Shown: positions 1 through 6,844, numbered from the stretch's first letter. The stretch is DNA of 10,737 nucleotides from CAYOBW01 sp964402115 (GCA_964402115.1 CAYOBW010000247.1:1-10737); one strand, 5' to 3'. Translations and numbers: made by a program. Notes: generated from the sequence alone by a model not told the origin.

Positions 1-200
1 GCACGCTCCCGGCACCGTTTTCTCGCGCGTGGGGGGGGATAGTAGCCAAGCCCGGCGCGCTTTTCAGCAAAATAGTGCAACAGCCAGCCCCGACGGTGGA
101 AGCGCCGTTGGAGGAGGGTGGCAAGGCTGGAGGGTGTGGAAGCGCCAACCGTCTCGGCTCGCTCCACCGCCAGCGCCGGTCGCCGCGGGGAAGGCGGACA
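1..200. other. Non-coding leader region, no gene recognised
   Basis: No convincing gene is visible here. Several frames stay open because the DNA is GC-rich, but their translations are low-complexity, rich in Arg, Pro, Gly and Ala, match no family I recognise, and run through the palindromic repeats that follow. The region contains a short duplicated word and an imperfect inverted repeat, listed separately. The window edge may cut an upstream element, so nothing can be said about what lies before position 1. Confidence 0.5.
94..169. repeat. Duplicated TGGAAGCGCC word inside an imperfect inverted repeat
   Basis: The decamer TGGAAGCGCC occurs at 97-106 and again at 137-146. CGGTGGAAGCG (94-104) can pair with CGCTCCACCG (160-169) leaving one bulged A. 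The arrangement looks like a small intergenic repeat rather than coding sequence. Its family is not identified; similarity to other copies in the genome cannot be tested from this window alone. Confidence 0.4.
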
Positions 201-205
201 GTCAT

Positions 206-346
206 GGTGCCAGGCACCGAAGGCCCGTGGAGCCCATTCGAGCCCATTCGTGGTGCCAGGCACCCGCACCGAGCTCAACGCGCGCACAGTGCCAGGCACG
301 ATGTGCCGACCCACAGTGGCGGTGCCAGGCACGATGTCGATGTGCC
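206..346. repeat. Cluster of four REP-like palindromes (GTGCCAGGCAC)
   Basis: The 11-bp palindrome GTGCCAGGCAC (odd centre A) occurs at 207-217, 253-263, 289-299 and 322-332, with starts 46, 36 and 33 bp apart. The first two copies extend to GGTGCCAGGCACC. The last two are followed by CGATGT and then by a further GTGCC, so GGCAC (295-299) faces GTGCC (303-307) and GGCAC (328-332) faces GTGCC (342-346), making nested hairpins. The cluster ends about 118 bp upstream of a RAYT transposase. In the RAYT/REP arrangement, palindromes next to the transposase gene are the presumed substrates of the enzyme. Spacing is irregular and the core is short, so this is not a CRISPR array. Confidence 0.8.
231..250. 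repeat. Tandem duplication of a 10-mer
   Basis: AGCCCATTCG is present twice head-to-tail at 231-240 and 241-250, between the first two REP-like palindromes. It explains part of the longer 46-bp spacing there. It looks like a slippage or duplication product. Confidence 0.7.
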
Positions 347-382
347 AACCCGTCCCGGTCTGGCCGAGAAGATAGTTTGCGA

Positions 383-395
383 TTTTCGCGGAAAA
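383..395. repeat. Short inverted repeat upstream of the transposase
   Basis: TTTTC (383-387) and GAAAA (391-395) flank a GCG loop, about 70 bp before the transposase start. It could be part of the element's end or a regulatory hairpin, but 5-bp arms are short enough to arise by chance. Confidence 0.25.
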
Positions 396-463
396 CGGGA
401 TGTGACGCGGCTTCCTTTACCCATAGGGGATAACGGATCTCCACGCAAGCAGGGAGACAGGCC

Positions 464-1399
464 ATGCGACCACCACGTCTGAAGCCAGCAGGACAGGAGA
501 TGTTCTACCATATCTACAATCGAGTGGCGGGGAGTCCGTCCTACCTGCCGTTCGGCGATATGGAGAAAGAACATTTCATCGCGTTACTGACACGCCTGTG
601 CCAGTTGTATACTGTTGAGGTTCTGGCATTTGTGGTCTTATCGAACCACTTTCACATCCTGCTCTACGCGCCGGCGACACTCCTGCCGGATGAAGAGGTG
701 TGCAAGCGTTACGCCGCTTATCACCACTTTCATCGCGAATTGGCACCGGGCTCGGCGGCCTGTCGCGAGATGGCGGCACAAATGCGTGACATCAGTTGCT
801 TCATGCACGACCTGCAGGGCCAGTTCAGCCGCTGGTTCAACCTGTCATTCGATGATCCGCGACGAGGTTCTCTGTGGGCAAGTCGTTTCAAGCACACTCT
901 GCTGGAGAGTGGTATGGCCGTGTGGGACTGCTGGAAGTACATCGAGATGAACCCCGTGCGGGCCTTCCTGGTTGATGATCCAGCGGCGTACCGCTTCTGC
1001 AGCTACGGTCGCTGGTGTAGCACCGGCCGCCACCCGTTTGCGGACAACGTCAAGGCGCGGATCCTGCCACGCTGCAAGGAGTTACTGAATGCGCACAAGC
1101 TGGACGATCTCCGTGACGACCTGAGGCGGCACGTCCAGCTCGTCCGGTCCCTCCATCGGCAAGACCATGCGGCCGACGCTGTACTGCATGCGACACGCGG
1201 ACCGCTGCCTTTCAGCACGCAAACCCACCGGCGCGTGCGGTACTGGGTGGACGGCCTGGTGATCGGCACCCGGCATTTCCTCGCGACGATCATGACATGC
1301 GCTGATCTGCGTCCACGCCCACACGCTGAGGCTGACGCTGAAAGCGCCCCCGGCGTGCGGCTTGTGTCCTATCGGCGTCTGCACAACGCGGCCGGTTAA
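464..1399 (+). CDS. REP-associated tyrosine transposase (RAYT, Y1/HUH family)
   Basis: This 311-residue protein belongs to the single-strand-acting Y1 transposase family, whose members nick and rejoin REP-type hairpin DNA. The HUH metal-binding motif is His62-Phe63-His64 in 'SNHFHILLY'. The nucleophilic tyrosine is most likely Tyr159 in 'KYIEMNPVRA', which lines up with the 'YIYINPV' tyrosine of E. coli TnpA-REP. A conserved stretch 'RFKHTLLESG' lies between them. About 110 residues follow the core, so it is much longer than the 165-residue E. coli protein; the tail has no motif I recognise. The ATG has a good ribosome site, AGGGAGA at 451-457. Four palindromes upstream are the likely substrate. 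Its stop codon overlaps that of the convergent sulfatase gene. Codon use is visibly less GC-rich than the glycerol kinase gene, consistent with a mobile or acquired gene. The reading frame is intact. Confidence 0.9.
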   Translation: MRPPRLKPAGQEMFYHIYNRVAGSPSYLPFGDMEKEHFIALLTRLCQLYTVEVLAFVVLSNHFHILLYAPATLLPDEEVCKRYAAYHHFHRELAPGSAACREMAAQMRDISCFMHDLQGQFSRWFNLSFDDPRRGSLWASRFKHTLLESGMAVWDCWKYIEMNPVRAFLVDDPAAYRFCSYGRWCSTGRHPFADNVKARILPRCKELLNAHKLDDLRDDLRRHVQLVRSLHRQDHAADAVLHATRGPLPFSTQTHRRVRYWVDGLVIGTRHFLATIMTCADLRPRPHAEADAESAPGVRLVSYRRLHNAAG

Positions 1400-2895
1400 T
1401 CCCTGACGGCTGTCTGCGAGCGGTAGCCTTTGGTCAATTCTGTCAGCCGTTCCCTCAGCTCCTTCAGGCGCTCCGGTTCAGCGGCGGCCAGGTTTCTGTG
1501 CTGACCCACATCCTTTTCGAGGTTGTAGAGTTGCTCCGCAGGCGCGTCGGGCTTGATCTGCCCGTGCTCGTCGATGTCGCTGTTTGCGAATCCCATCTTG
1601 GCATACGGCAGGCCAAAGGGTCTCTCGGGCTCCGGCGCCGTATAGCCCAGCGAGCCCTGCTTCGGAAAGTAGATCCAGTCGCCCTGGCGCAGGACAATGC
1701 CCTTGGTGCCGTGCAGCAGGGCCTCGGTGCGTTTGGCGGGTGCAACCGTCGGCTGAAGGAACGCAGCCAGTTCGCTGCTCCCGTCCAGGGAAGCCCCTTG
1801 GGGCAGCGGAATGCCAACGGCTTCGGCGAGCGTGGCCATGAGATCCACTTGCACGAAGAACTCCTTCCGCAGCGTGCCCGCCGGGATATGGTTGGGCCAG
1901 CGCGCGATGCAGGGCACGCGATGTCCGCCTTCCCAAGCGTCAGTCTTCTGGCCGAGCAGATCACCATTGGTGCGATGCCCCGCCTTCATCGCGGTATTCT
2001 CGTACCGGCCGCCGTTGTCACTGGTGAAAATGACCAGGGTGTCCTGCGCCAGCCCGTTCTTCTCCAAGGCGTCGAGAACCAGCCCGGTGCAGTGGTCGAG
2101 CTGCTGCGCGTAATCGCCGTAAAGTCCAGCCTTGCTCTTCTGCCGGAACTCCGGCGACGGGTCGATCGGATTGTGCACCGCGGCGAAAGCAAGGTACAAA
2201 AAGAAAGGCCGACCGGGTTTCTGCTCCGCGAGGTAGCGTGCGGCTTTGTCCGCCAGGATGAGATCAATCTGGTCGTCCGGTCGCGCCGCCGCCGCCTTCA
2301 CGCCACCGATCTGTTTGCCGTGCGCGCCAAACTGTTTTGCATGATCCACGCTGATCGGGTCTGCCGCATCCAGGCCGACCACCCAATGATCCTGCACAAA
2401 CACCAGCGGCGGCTCGCTGTGCGTGCGCGGCGTGCCGAAGAAGGAATCAAAACCGATCTCCAGCGGGCCGGGCTTCAGTTCCTTGTTGTAATCCGGCTCA
2501 GGCTCGCGACCGAAGCCATTGTGCCACTTGCCGAGGGCGGCGGTACGGTACCCCGCGGATTTCAGCATCGACGGGAGCGTGACCTGTCCCTCATGAAACA
2601 TCAGCGGATACCCGCCTTTGAACTTCGCGTGGAAGTAGTACGTTCCGCTGAGAATGGAATACCGAGAAGGGATGCAAATCGCGCAAGTGGAATGGGCGTC
2701 CGTGAAACGCACCCCCTGACCAGCCAGCGCGTCAATGCGCGGCGTGGCGATCTTGGTCGCGCCGTAGCAACTCAGGTCGTTGTAACCAAGATCATCGGCG
2801 ACCATGAGAATGATGTTGGGGCGGTCGGCTGCGCGCGCGCTGTCAATGGCAGGCAACAGGAGCAGGGCGCTGAAGAGGGCGAGGATGTGTTTCAT
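1396..2895 (-). CDS. Exported formylglycine-dependent sulfatase (arylsulfatase A-like)
   Basis: This 499-residue protein should hydrolyse sulfate esters outside the cytoplasm. Residues 1-22 form a signal peptide (MKHI, a Leu/Ala-rich core, cleavage near 'ARA-AD'). Family motifs follow in order: 'MVADDLGYND' at 31-40 with metal ligands Asp34-Asp35; 'CIPSRYSILSG' at 74-84, where Cys74 is the residue converted to formylglycine; 'LGKWH' at 121-125; 'AVHNP' at 239-243; 'TSDNGG' at 291-296, whose Asp-Asn complete the metal site; and 'EGGHRVP' at 322-328. The Cys-type motif implies a formylglycine-generating enzyme elsewhere. The start was chosen because the ATG overlaps the glycerol kinase stop as ATGA and opens the signal peptide; the open frame continues 45 codons upstream but that part is glycerol kinase sequence in another frame. 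Length is normal. The substrate cannot be read from sequence. The gene is less GC-rich than its operon partner. Confidence 0.93.
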   Translation of the reverse strand: MKHILALFSALLLLPAIDSARAADRPNIILMVADDLGYNDLSCYGATKIATPRIDALAGQGVRFTDAHSTCAICIPSRYSILSGTYYFHAKFKGGYPLMFHEGQVTLPSMLKSAGYRTAALGKWHNGFGREPEPDYNKELKPGPLEIGFDSFFGTPRTHSEPPLVFVQDHWVVGLDAADPISVDHAKQFGAHGKQIGGVKAAAARPDDQIDLILADKAARYLAEQKPGRPFFLYLAFAAVHNPIDPSPEFRQKSKAGLYGDYAQQLDHCTGLVLDALEKNGLAQDTLVIFTSDNGGRYENTAMKAGHRTNGDLLGQKTDAWEGGHRVPCIARWPNHIPAGTLRKEFFVQVDLMATLAEAVGIPLPQGASLDGSSELAAFLQPTVAPAKRTEALLHGTKGIVLRQGDWIYFPKQGSLGYTAPEPERPFGLPYAKMGFANSDIDEHGQIKPDAPAEQLYNLEKDVGQHRNLAAAEPERLKELRERLTELTKGYRSQTAVRD

Positions 2896-4376
2896 GCCGT
2901 CACCCAGCCTTTCGCCCGTTGCACAGCGGCCCGCCACCCCTCCCGGCGTGCGTCCATCGCGGCCGCCGGGACCATCGGCAGGAAGTGCGTCTCCCCTCCC
3001 GCCGCGACGGCCGGCCCCTCGACGGGCCACAGCCCCACCGCGCGGCCCGCGAGCAGCGCGGCGCCGAATGCGGTCGCCTCCGCCATGGCCGGCCGCACGA
3101 GCGGCACCTGCAGCAGGTCGGCCTGGAACTGCATCAACAGCGCGTTCGCGGCCGCACCGCCGTCCACCCGCAACTCGGCGATCGGAACGCCGGCATCGGC
3201 GGTCATCGCCGCGAACAGGTCATCCACCTGGAACGCGATGGCTTCCAGGGCGGCCCGTGCCAGGTGCGCGGCCTTCGTGCCCCGCGTCAGCCCGCAAAGC
3301 GTGCCGCGCGCGTAAGGGTCCCAGTGCGGGGCGCCGAGTCCCGCAAAGGCCGGCACCAGGTAGACGCCGCCGCTGTCGGGCACCTGACGCGCCAGGGCTT
3401 CGACCTCCGCGGCCGTGCGGATCAGCCCCAGCCCGTCGCGCAGCCACTGCACAACCGCCCCGCCCATGAAAACGCTGCCTTCGAGGGCATACTCCACCTG
3501 CCCGCCGATGTCCCACGCCACCGTCGTCAGCAGGCCGTGGCGCGACGCGACAGGCATTGCGCCGGCATGCATGAGCATGAAGCAACCCGTGCCGTACGTG
3601 TTCTTCGCCAGCCCGCGGCGCAGGCAACGCTGCCCGGCCAGCGCGGCCTGCTGGTCGCCGATCAGCGCCGCGAGCGGCACGCCGGCGAGCCCCTCCACCG
3701 TCGCCTCGCCGTAGACCTCCGCAGACATACGCACCTCCGGGAGCACGTTGGCGGGCACGCGCAGCAGGTCCAGCAGCTCCGGGTCCCAGCGGCGCGTGTG
3801 CAGGTTGTAGAGCAGGGTCCGGGAGGCGTTGGAGGCGTCGGTGATGTGCAGACGACCGCCGGTCAACCGGTAGGCGAGCCAGCTGTCAACCGTGCCCACG
3901 GCCACCTCGCCCCGGGCGGCCCTCGCGCGCAGGCCGGGCACTTCGTCGAGCAGCCACGCGATCTTCGTGCCCGAGAAGTAGGGATCGGGCGGCAAGCCGG
4001 TCCGCGCCCGGAGCAGCTCCCCATGGCCGGCCGCCGTGAGACGCTCGACGGCGCCGGCCGTGCGGCGATCCTGCCACACGATCGCGTTGTGGAGCGGCAG
4101 GCCGGTCCGGCGGTCCCAGGCGACGGTGGTCTCGCGCTGGTTGGCGATGCCGATGGCGGCGAGTTCGCCCGGACGCACGTCAGCCAGCGCCAGGGCCTCG
4201 CGGGCCGTCGCAAGCTGCGTGCGCCAAAGGGTTTCGGGATCGTGCTCCACCCAGCCGGGCACCGGATAGATCTGCGGGAACTCCGCCTGGGCGGCGGCAA
4301 TCCGCCTGCCCTCCGCGTCGAACACGATCGCCCGCGAACTCGTGGTGCCCTGATCCAGCGCCAAGACGTATGGCAT
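2892..4376 (-). CDS. glpK: Glycerol kinase
   Basis: This 494-residue cytoplasmic enzyme phosphorylates glycerol with ATP to sn-glycerol 3-phosphate and belongs to the FGGY kinases. The N-terminal phosphate loop is 'DQGTTSSR' at 8-15. The glycerol-binding Arg-Glu pair is Arg81-Glu82 in 'GIANQRETTV', followed by 'NAIVWQDRRT' at 97-106. 'DPYFSGTKIAWLL' at 131-143 matches the first FGGY signature, including Tyr133. Asp241 in 'ALIGDQQAALAG' is the expected catalytic base. 'DGGAAANALLMQFQAD' at 405-420 and the following 'EATAFGAALLAG' make up the second signature. Length matches E. coli GlpK (about 500). The ATG is preceded by AGAGAGGA, 5 nt away. No glycerol facilitator or glycerol-3-phosphate dehydrogenase is nearby; its partner is the sulfatase gene, joined by a 4-bp ATGA overlap. 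Specificity for glycerol over another polyol is very likely given the Arg-Glu and WQDRRT motifs. Confidence 0.95.
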   Translation of the reverse strand: MPYVLALDQGTTSSRAIVFDAEGRRIAAAQAEFPQIYPVPGWVEHDPETLWRTQLATAREALALADVRPGELAAIGIANQRETTVAWDRRTGLPLHNAIVWQDRRTAGAVERLTAAGHGELLRARTGLPPDPYFSGTKIAWLLDEVPGLRARAARGEVAVGTVDSWLAYRLTGGRLHITDASNASRTLLYNLHTRRWDPELLDLLRVPANVLPEVRMSAEVYGEATVEGLAGVPLAALIGDQQAALAGQRCLRRGLAKNTYGTGCFMLMHAGAMPVASRHGLLTTVAWDIGGQVEYALEGSVFMGGAVVQWLRDGLGLIRTAAEVEALARQVPDSGGVYLVPAFAGLGAPHWDPYARGTLCGLTRGTKAAHLARAALEAIAFQVDDLFAAMTADAGVPIAELRVDGGAAANALLMQFQADLLQVPLVRPAMAEATAFGAALLAGRAVGLWPVEGPAVAAGGETHFLPMVPAAAMDARREGWRAAVQRAKGWVTA

Positions 4377-4485
4377 ATCCGTCCTCTCTTTGCGCCGCAG
4401 CGGCCGGGGTGGGTTGCGACCACGCCTGGCACGTCGGTATCATGCACATTTTGTCTCCGTTGCCGAGCATGGAATGCGAACCCCC

Positions 4486-4514
4486 TTCCCATCCACCCCG
4501 CCATCCGCTACAGT
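4486..4514 (+). promoter_or_regulatory. Possible sigma-70-type promoter for the HAD gene
   Basis: TTCCCA (4486-4491) and TACAGT (4509-4514) are separated by 17 bp and each matches the consensus hexamer at four of six positions. The predicted transcript would start about 25 nt before the GTG codon. With matches this weak in GC-rich DNA the call is only tentative. Confidence 0.22.
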
Positions 4515-4531
4515 GTCGCCCCTCAATTGAC

Positions 4532-4539
4532 GGAAGGGA
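4532..4539 (+). promoter_or_regulatory. Ribosome binding site fixing the GTG start of the HAD gene
   Basis: GGAAGGGA ends 7 nt before the GTG at 4547. The only nearby ATG (4545) is followed directly by TGA, and the frame has no other start close to the family's conserved N-terminus, so this site decides the start. Confidence 0.6.
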
Positions 4540-4546
4540 ACCGGAT

Positions 4547-5272
4547 GTGAACCAGACGAACGGCCGCAAGGCCGTGCTTTTCGATATGGACGGGGTGCTG
4601 GTGGACAGCTACGAGCCGCACTGGGTCTCGTGGGTCGAATCGTGCGCCGCGCGCGGCATCGCCATCACCCCCCGGCAGTACGATGGGCTGTTCGGACAGT
4701 CGTTCCGGTCGTTCGCGGACGCGCTGTCCACCCGACCGCTGAGCGAGGCCGAGCTCGGTGCGTGGTGCCACGAAAAGGAGACCCGCTACCGGCAGGCCAT
4801 CGAGGCGGATTTCCCCGCGATGGCGGGGGCGAGCAAACTGATCCGCGACCTCCACGCGGCGGGATACGCAATGGGCATCGCATCGTCGGGTCCCCGCGAG
4901 AACGTGGACTGCGTCCTGCGCCTGCTCCCGGCGGCGGAGCTGTTCACGGCCACGGTGTCGGCCGACGACGTCCGCCACGCCAAGCCGCATCCCGACGTCT
5001 TCCTGGCGTGCGCCACGCGCTTGGGCGTGGCGCCGGCGGCGTGCGTGGTCATCGAGGATTCGCTCCACGGCTTGCACGCGGCTCGCGCGGCGGGCATGCA
5101 GTCGGTCGCCCTGGTCGGCACCAGTCAGGCCGAGGAGCTGGCCGATCACGCCGACCTCGTGGTGGATGCGTTGCGGGAACTCACCCCCGCCGTCATGGAC
5201 GCGCTGCTGGCAAACCGGCAGCCTCGCGCACGGCAGCGATGTCGAGTTTCTCGATCCAGGGCGGCAGGTTGA
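4547..5272 (+). CDS. HAD-superfamily phosphatase/phosphomutase (beta-phosphoglucomutase-like)
   Basis: This 241-residue cytoplasmic protein is a subfamily IA HAD enzyme acting on a small phosphorylated metabolite. All four motifs are present: 'LFDMDGVLVDS' with nucleophile Asp13 and acid/base Asp15; 'GIASSG' at 110-115 (motif II Ser113 or Ser114); Lys146 in 'HAKPHPDVF'; and 'VVIEDSLHGLHAARAAGM' with Glu170-Asp171. The helical cap lies at about residues 22-95. It starts at GTG, chosen from the ribosome site GGAAGGGA. The expected C-terminus is around residue 224; the last 17 residues are Arg-rich and lie in DNA that is antisense to the neighbouring phosphatase gene, which suggests an original stop was lost and the frame ran on. 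The substrate is unknown: beta-glucose 1-phosphate and a glycerol- or sugar-phosphate are both possible, and the family is too promiscuous to decide. It is divergent from glpK. Confidence 0.85.
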   Translation: MNQTNGRKAVLFDMDGVLVDSYEPHWVSWVESCAARGIAITPRQYDGLFGQSFRSFADALSTRPLSEAELGAWCHEKETRYRQAIEADFPAMAGASKLIRDLHAAGYAMGIASSGPRENVDCVLRLLPAAELFTATVSADDVRHAKPHPDVFLACATRLGVAPAACVVIEDSLHGLHAARAAGMQSVALVGTSQAEELADHADLVVDALRELTPAVMDALLANRQPRARQRCRVSRSRAAG

Positions 5273-6731
5273 CCCACACGCTGTGAAAACCGAACCCGCC
5301 CTCCGTCATCTCGCGCAGGGCGTCGGCCTTGCTCCACCCCTCGACCACGATGCGGTAAAGCGCGCACATGGTCCCCGTGCGGTCGGCGCCGTGCTGGCAA
5401 TGGACGAGCACCGGCACACGCGCCGGATCGGTCACGATCTTGAGGAAGCGCACAATTTCCTCGACCTCCGGATGCCACGCCTTCATGTAGATGTGTTCGT
5501 AGCCGAACGAGTTGTCGCCGATCTCGTCACGGTCGGAGTTGAACGAGCGCAGGTTGACGATGGTCTTGATCCCCAGTTGCCGCAGGTTGCGCATGCCCTC
5601 GGCTGTCGGTTGCGCGCCGCGATAGAGCCGGTCATTGAGCCGGTGCAGGTTCGGCGCGCCGGCCACGGTCAGCGGCTTCGCCCAGGCGGGCGGGCGGACG
5701 GCGGCTCCCCCACCCGCGCCCTGAGCAGGCAACGCCAGAGCGGGAGCGAGCGCCTGCCGCAGCTTGGCGCCGACCTCGCGATCACGCCGGCGCAACTCCT
5801 CCCAGTCCACCTTCCGCAAGGTCATCTTCTCCACCATCGCCTTGCCGTCTTCGCCGGGCAGGCCCGCCAGGACCATCCGCACCATCAGCGCGCGCATGCA
5901 CCTGCCGATCAGCAGCGCCGAGGCGATCTTCCCCTCGACCGCCAGCGGCTTCACGGTCAGCCCGGCGGCCTGCAGCCGTGCCCGCGGAAAGGCGAAACGT
6001 TCGCCCGGCAGCGATTGGTTGAGCGCCAGCCGGTCCAGCACGATGAACGGCTGCGGCGACTCCCGCTGGTAAAGTTCGACGCGCGCGAAGGCCCCCGCGG
6101 CATGCCCCGGCCTGACGTCGGCTTCCAGCGTCCCGCCGCTCGCCGTGTGGCCGCGCAACAGCCACTGGCCCTCGCCCCGGTCTTCCGCCTCGAGCGGCGG
6201 ACGCAGGGCCTGCAGGATGGAGCGGAGGTCGATGTCGGTGGCGGATAGCTTCGGCGGCTGCGGGGGTTCGCCGGCCGCCGGGACTCCGGGCACATCGAAG
6301 TAGAACCCGAAGTTCACGCGGCGGTCCTCGGCTTCGCCGGCCGCCGGCGCGTTGGTGGACAGCGCGCTGTTCAACGTCAGCGAAGCGGACCCGTCGCCCA
6401 TGAGCACATCCCCCGAGAGGGGATCGTAGAGCAGAACCGTCCGGTCGATTTCCACGAGGATCGGCGTCCCGTCCGACATGTCCATGAGCCAGACCGCCAT
6501 GCGGTCGGGCGCTTGCGCACAGACCCGGAATCGCAGCTTCAGGTCGTCCTGCTGGAGGATGCCATCCACCTCGAACGATTTCAGCCCGGGCTCATTCAAG
6601 GCCAGCCGCGGCGCGAGCGCCAGCCAGTCGGGCGTGGGCTCCGCTGCCGCCCGCAGCGCGAACGCCACCACCATGCCCGCCGCCACACGCCAGCACCTGC
6701 CTGCCAAACCCGCTGTCACCTGGTGTCGCAT
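5193..6731 (-). CDS. Exported LolA/RseB-like protein fused to a dual-specificity (Cys-type) phosphatase
   Basis: This 512-residue protein appears to be a two-part exported phosphatase. Residues 1-30 look like a signal peptide (Arg near the start, 'AAGMVVAFALRAAA', then 'EPTPDW'). Residues about 40-260 show alternating beta-strand patterns such as 'KSFEVDGILQ', 'LKLRFRVCAQAPDRMAVWL' and 'RTVLLYDPLSGDVL', resembling the lipoprotein-carrier (LolA/RseB) fold; this is a pattern match, not a firm assignment. A helical, basic linker spans about 265-335. Residues 358-500 are a dual-specificity phosphatase: 'LNDRLYRGAQPTAEGM', 'GIKTIVNLR' and the active-site loop 'HCQHGADRTG' with nucleophile Cys445 and Arg451. 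The general acid is not obvious ('AWHPEVEE' holds the usual loop position). The start at 6731 is set by GGGAGGTG 3 nt upstream and by the signal peptide; a start 20 codons earlier is less likely. It overlaps the HAD gene at its 3' end and is divergent from the sigma operon. Substrate unknown. Confidence 0.8.
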   Translation of the reverse strand: MRHQVTAGLAGRCWRVAAGMVVAFALRAAAEPTPDWLALAPRLALNEPGLKSFEVDGILQQDDLKLRFRVCAQAPDRMAVWLMDMSDGTPILVEIDRTVLLYDPLSGDVLMGDGSASLTLNSALSTNAPAAGEAEDRRVNFGFYFDVPGVPAAGEPPQPPKLSATDIDLRSILQALRPPLEAEDRGEGQWLLRGHTASGGTLEADVRPGHAAGAFARVELYQRESPQPFIVLDRLALNQSLPGERFAFPRARLQAAGLTVKPLAVEGKIASALLIGRCMRALMVRMVLAGLPGEDGKAMVEKMTLRKVDWEELRRRDREVGAKLRQALAPALALPAQGAGGGAAVRPPAWAKPLTVAGAPNLHRLNDRLYRGAQPTAEGMRNLRQLGIKTIVNLRSFNSDRDEIGDNSFGYEHIYMKAWHPEVEEIVRFLKIVTDPARVPVLVHCQHGADRTGTMCALYRIVVEGWSKADALREMTEGGFGFHSVWVNLPPWIEKLDIAAVREAAGLPAARP

Positions 6732-6844
6732 GCCCACCTCCCTGTCTGGTGCATGGAGATTACCCGATGCCGTTCGCCTTTCGATAGACAAAAACCGCGG
6801 CTTCGGTTGTCATGTAGGGTGAACACCGCAATGGAGAGACCGCC
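6732..6844. promoter_or_regulatory. Divergent promoter region, phosphatase versus sigma operon
   Basis: These 113 bp separate two divergent transcription units. GACAAAAACCG (6787-6797) and CGGTTGTC (6804-6811) form an imperfect inverted repeat around CGGCTT, with extra A residues bulging from the left arm; this could be an operator or a leader hairpin. No clear sigma-70 or canonical GGAAC-type ECF promoter is visible in either direction, so the start sites cannot be placed. Confidence 0.4.
6735..6742 (-). promoter_or_regulatory. Ribosome binding site fixing the phosphatase start
   Basis: On the minus strand this reads GGGAGGTG, with the GGAGG core 5 nt before the ATG at 6731-6729. It favours this start over the in-frame codon at 6791, which has no comparable site and would put 20 residues ahead of the signal peptide. 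Confidence 0.7.

Larger units (their letters stand above)
4377..4546. promoter_or_regulatory. Divergent intergenic region between glpK and the HAD gene
   Basis: These 170 bp must hold the promoters of both the leftward glpK-sulfatase unit and the rightward HAD gene. The glpK ribosome site (AGAGAGGA on the minus strand) lies immediately next to its ATG. No strong sigma-70 promoter toward glpK and no clear operator palindrome is visible. Confidence 0.5.

Noticed and set aside
207..332. CRISPR-like array of four repeats
   Set aside because: The repeat core is only 11 bp and palindromic, the spacing varies (46, 36, 33 bp), parts of the intervening DNA are themselves repeated, and no cas gene is present.
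29..433. Small proteins encoded before the transposase
   Set aside because: The frames run through the palindromes, have low-complexity Arg/Pro/Gly-rich translations and no family features; openness is explained by high GC content.
829..841. Apparent loss of the transposase catalytic tyrosine ('FSRWFN' in place of a Tyr-containing motif)
   Set aside because: Comparison with the E. coli TnpA-REP sequence as I recall it places the nucleophile in the 'YI..NPV' motif; the matching Tyr159 is present, so the enzyme looks intact.
2896..3030. N-terminal extension of the sulfatase by 45 residues
   Set aside because: It would lie wholly inside glpK, precede and bury the signal peptide, and it is Arg/Gly-rich without a pattern; the ATG in the ATGA overlap is a better start.
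1498..3315. Long plus-strand frame of about 600 codons opposite the sulfatase and glycerol kinase
   Set aside because: It is antisense to two genes with complete catalytic motifs, and its translation has no recognisable domain; long antisense frames are common in GC-rich genes. The same applies to the long frames antisense or parallel to genes at 2919-4550, 5166-6248, 7905-9371 and 9170-10513.
4422..4434. A fifth GTGCCAGGCAC-type palindrome in the glpK/HAD intergenic region (GCCTGGCAC)
   Set aside because: It matches the 11-bp core at only 9 positions on the minus strand and lacks the flanking bases; chance is a sufficient explanation.
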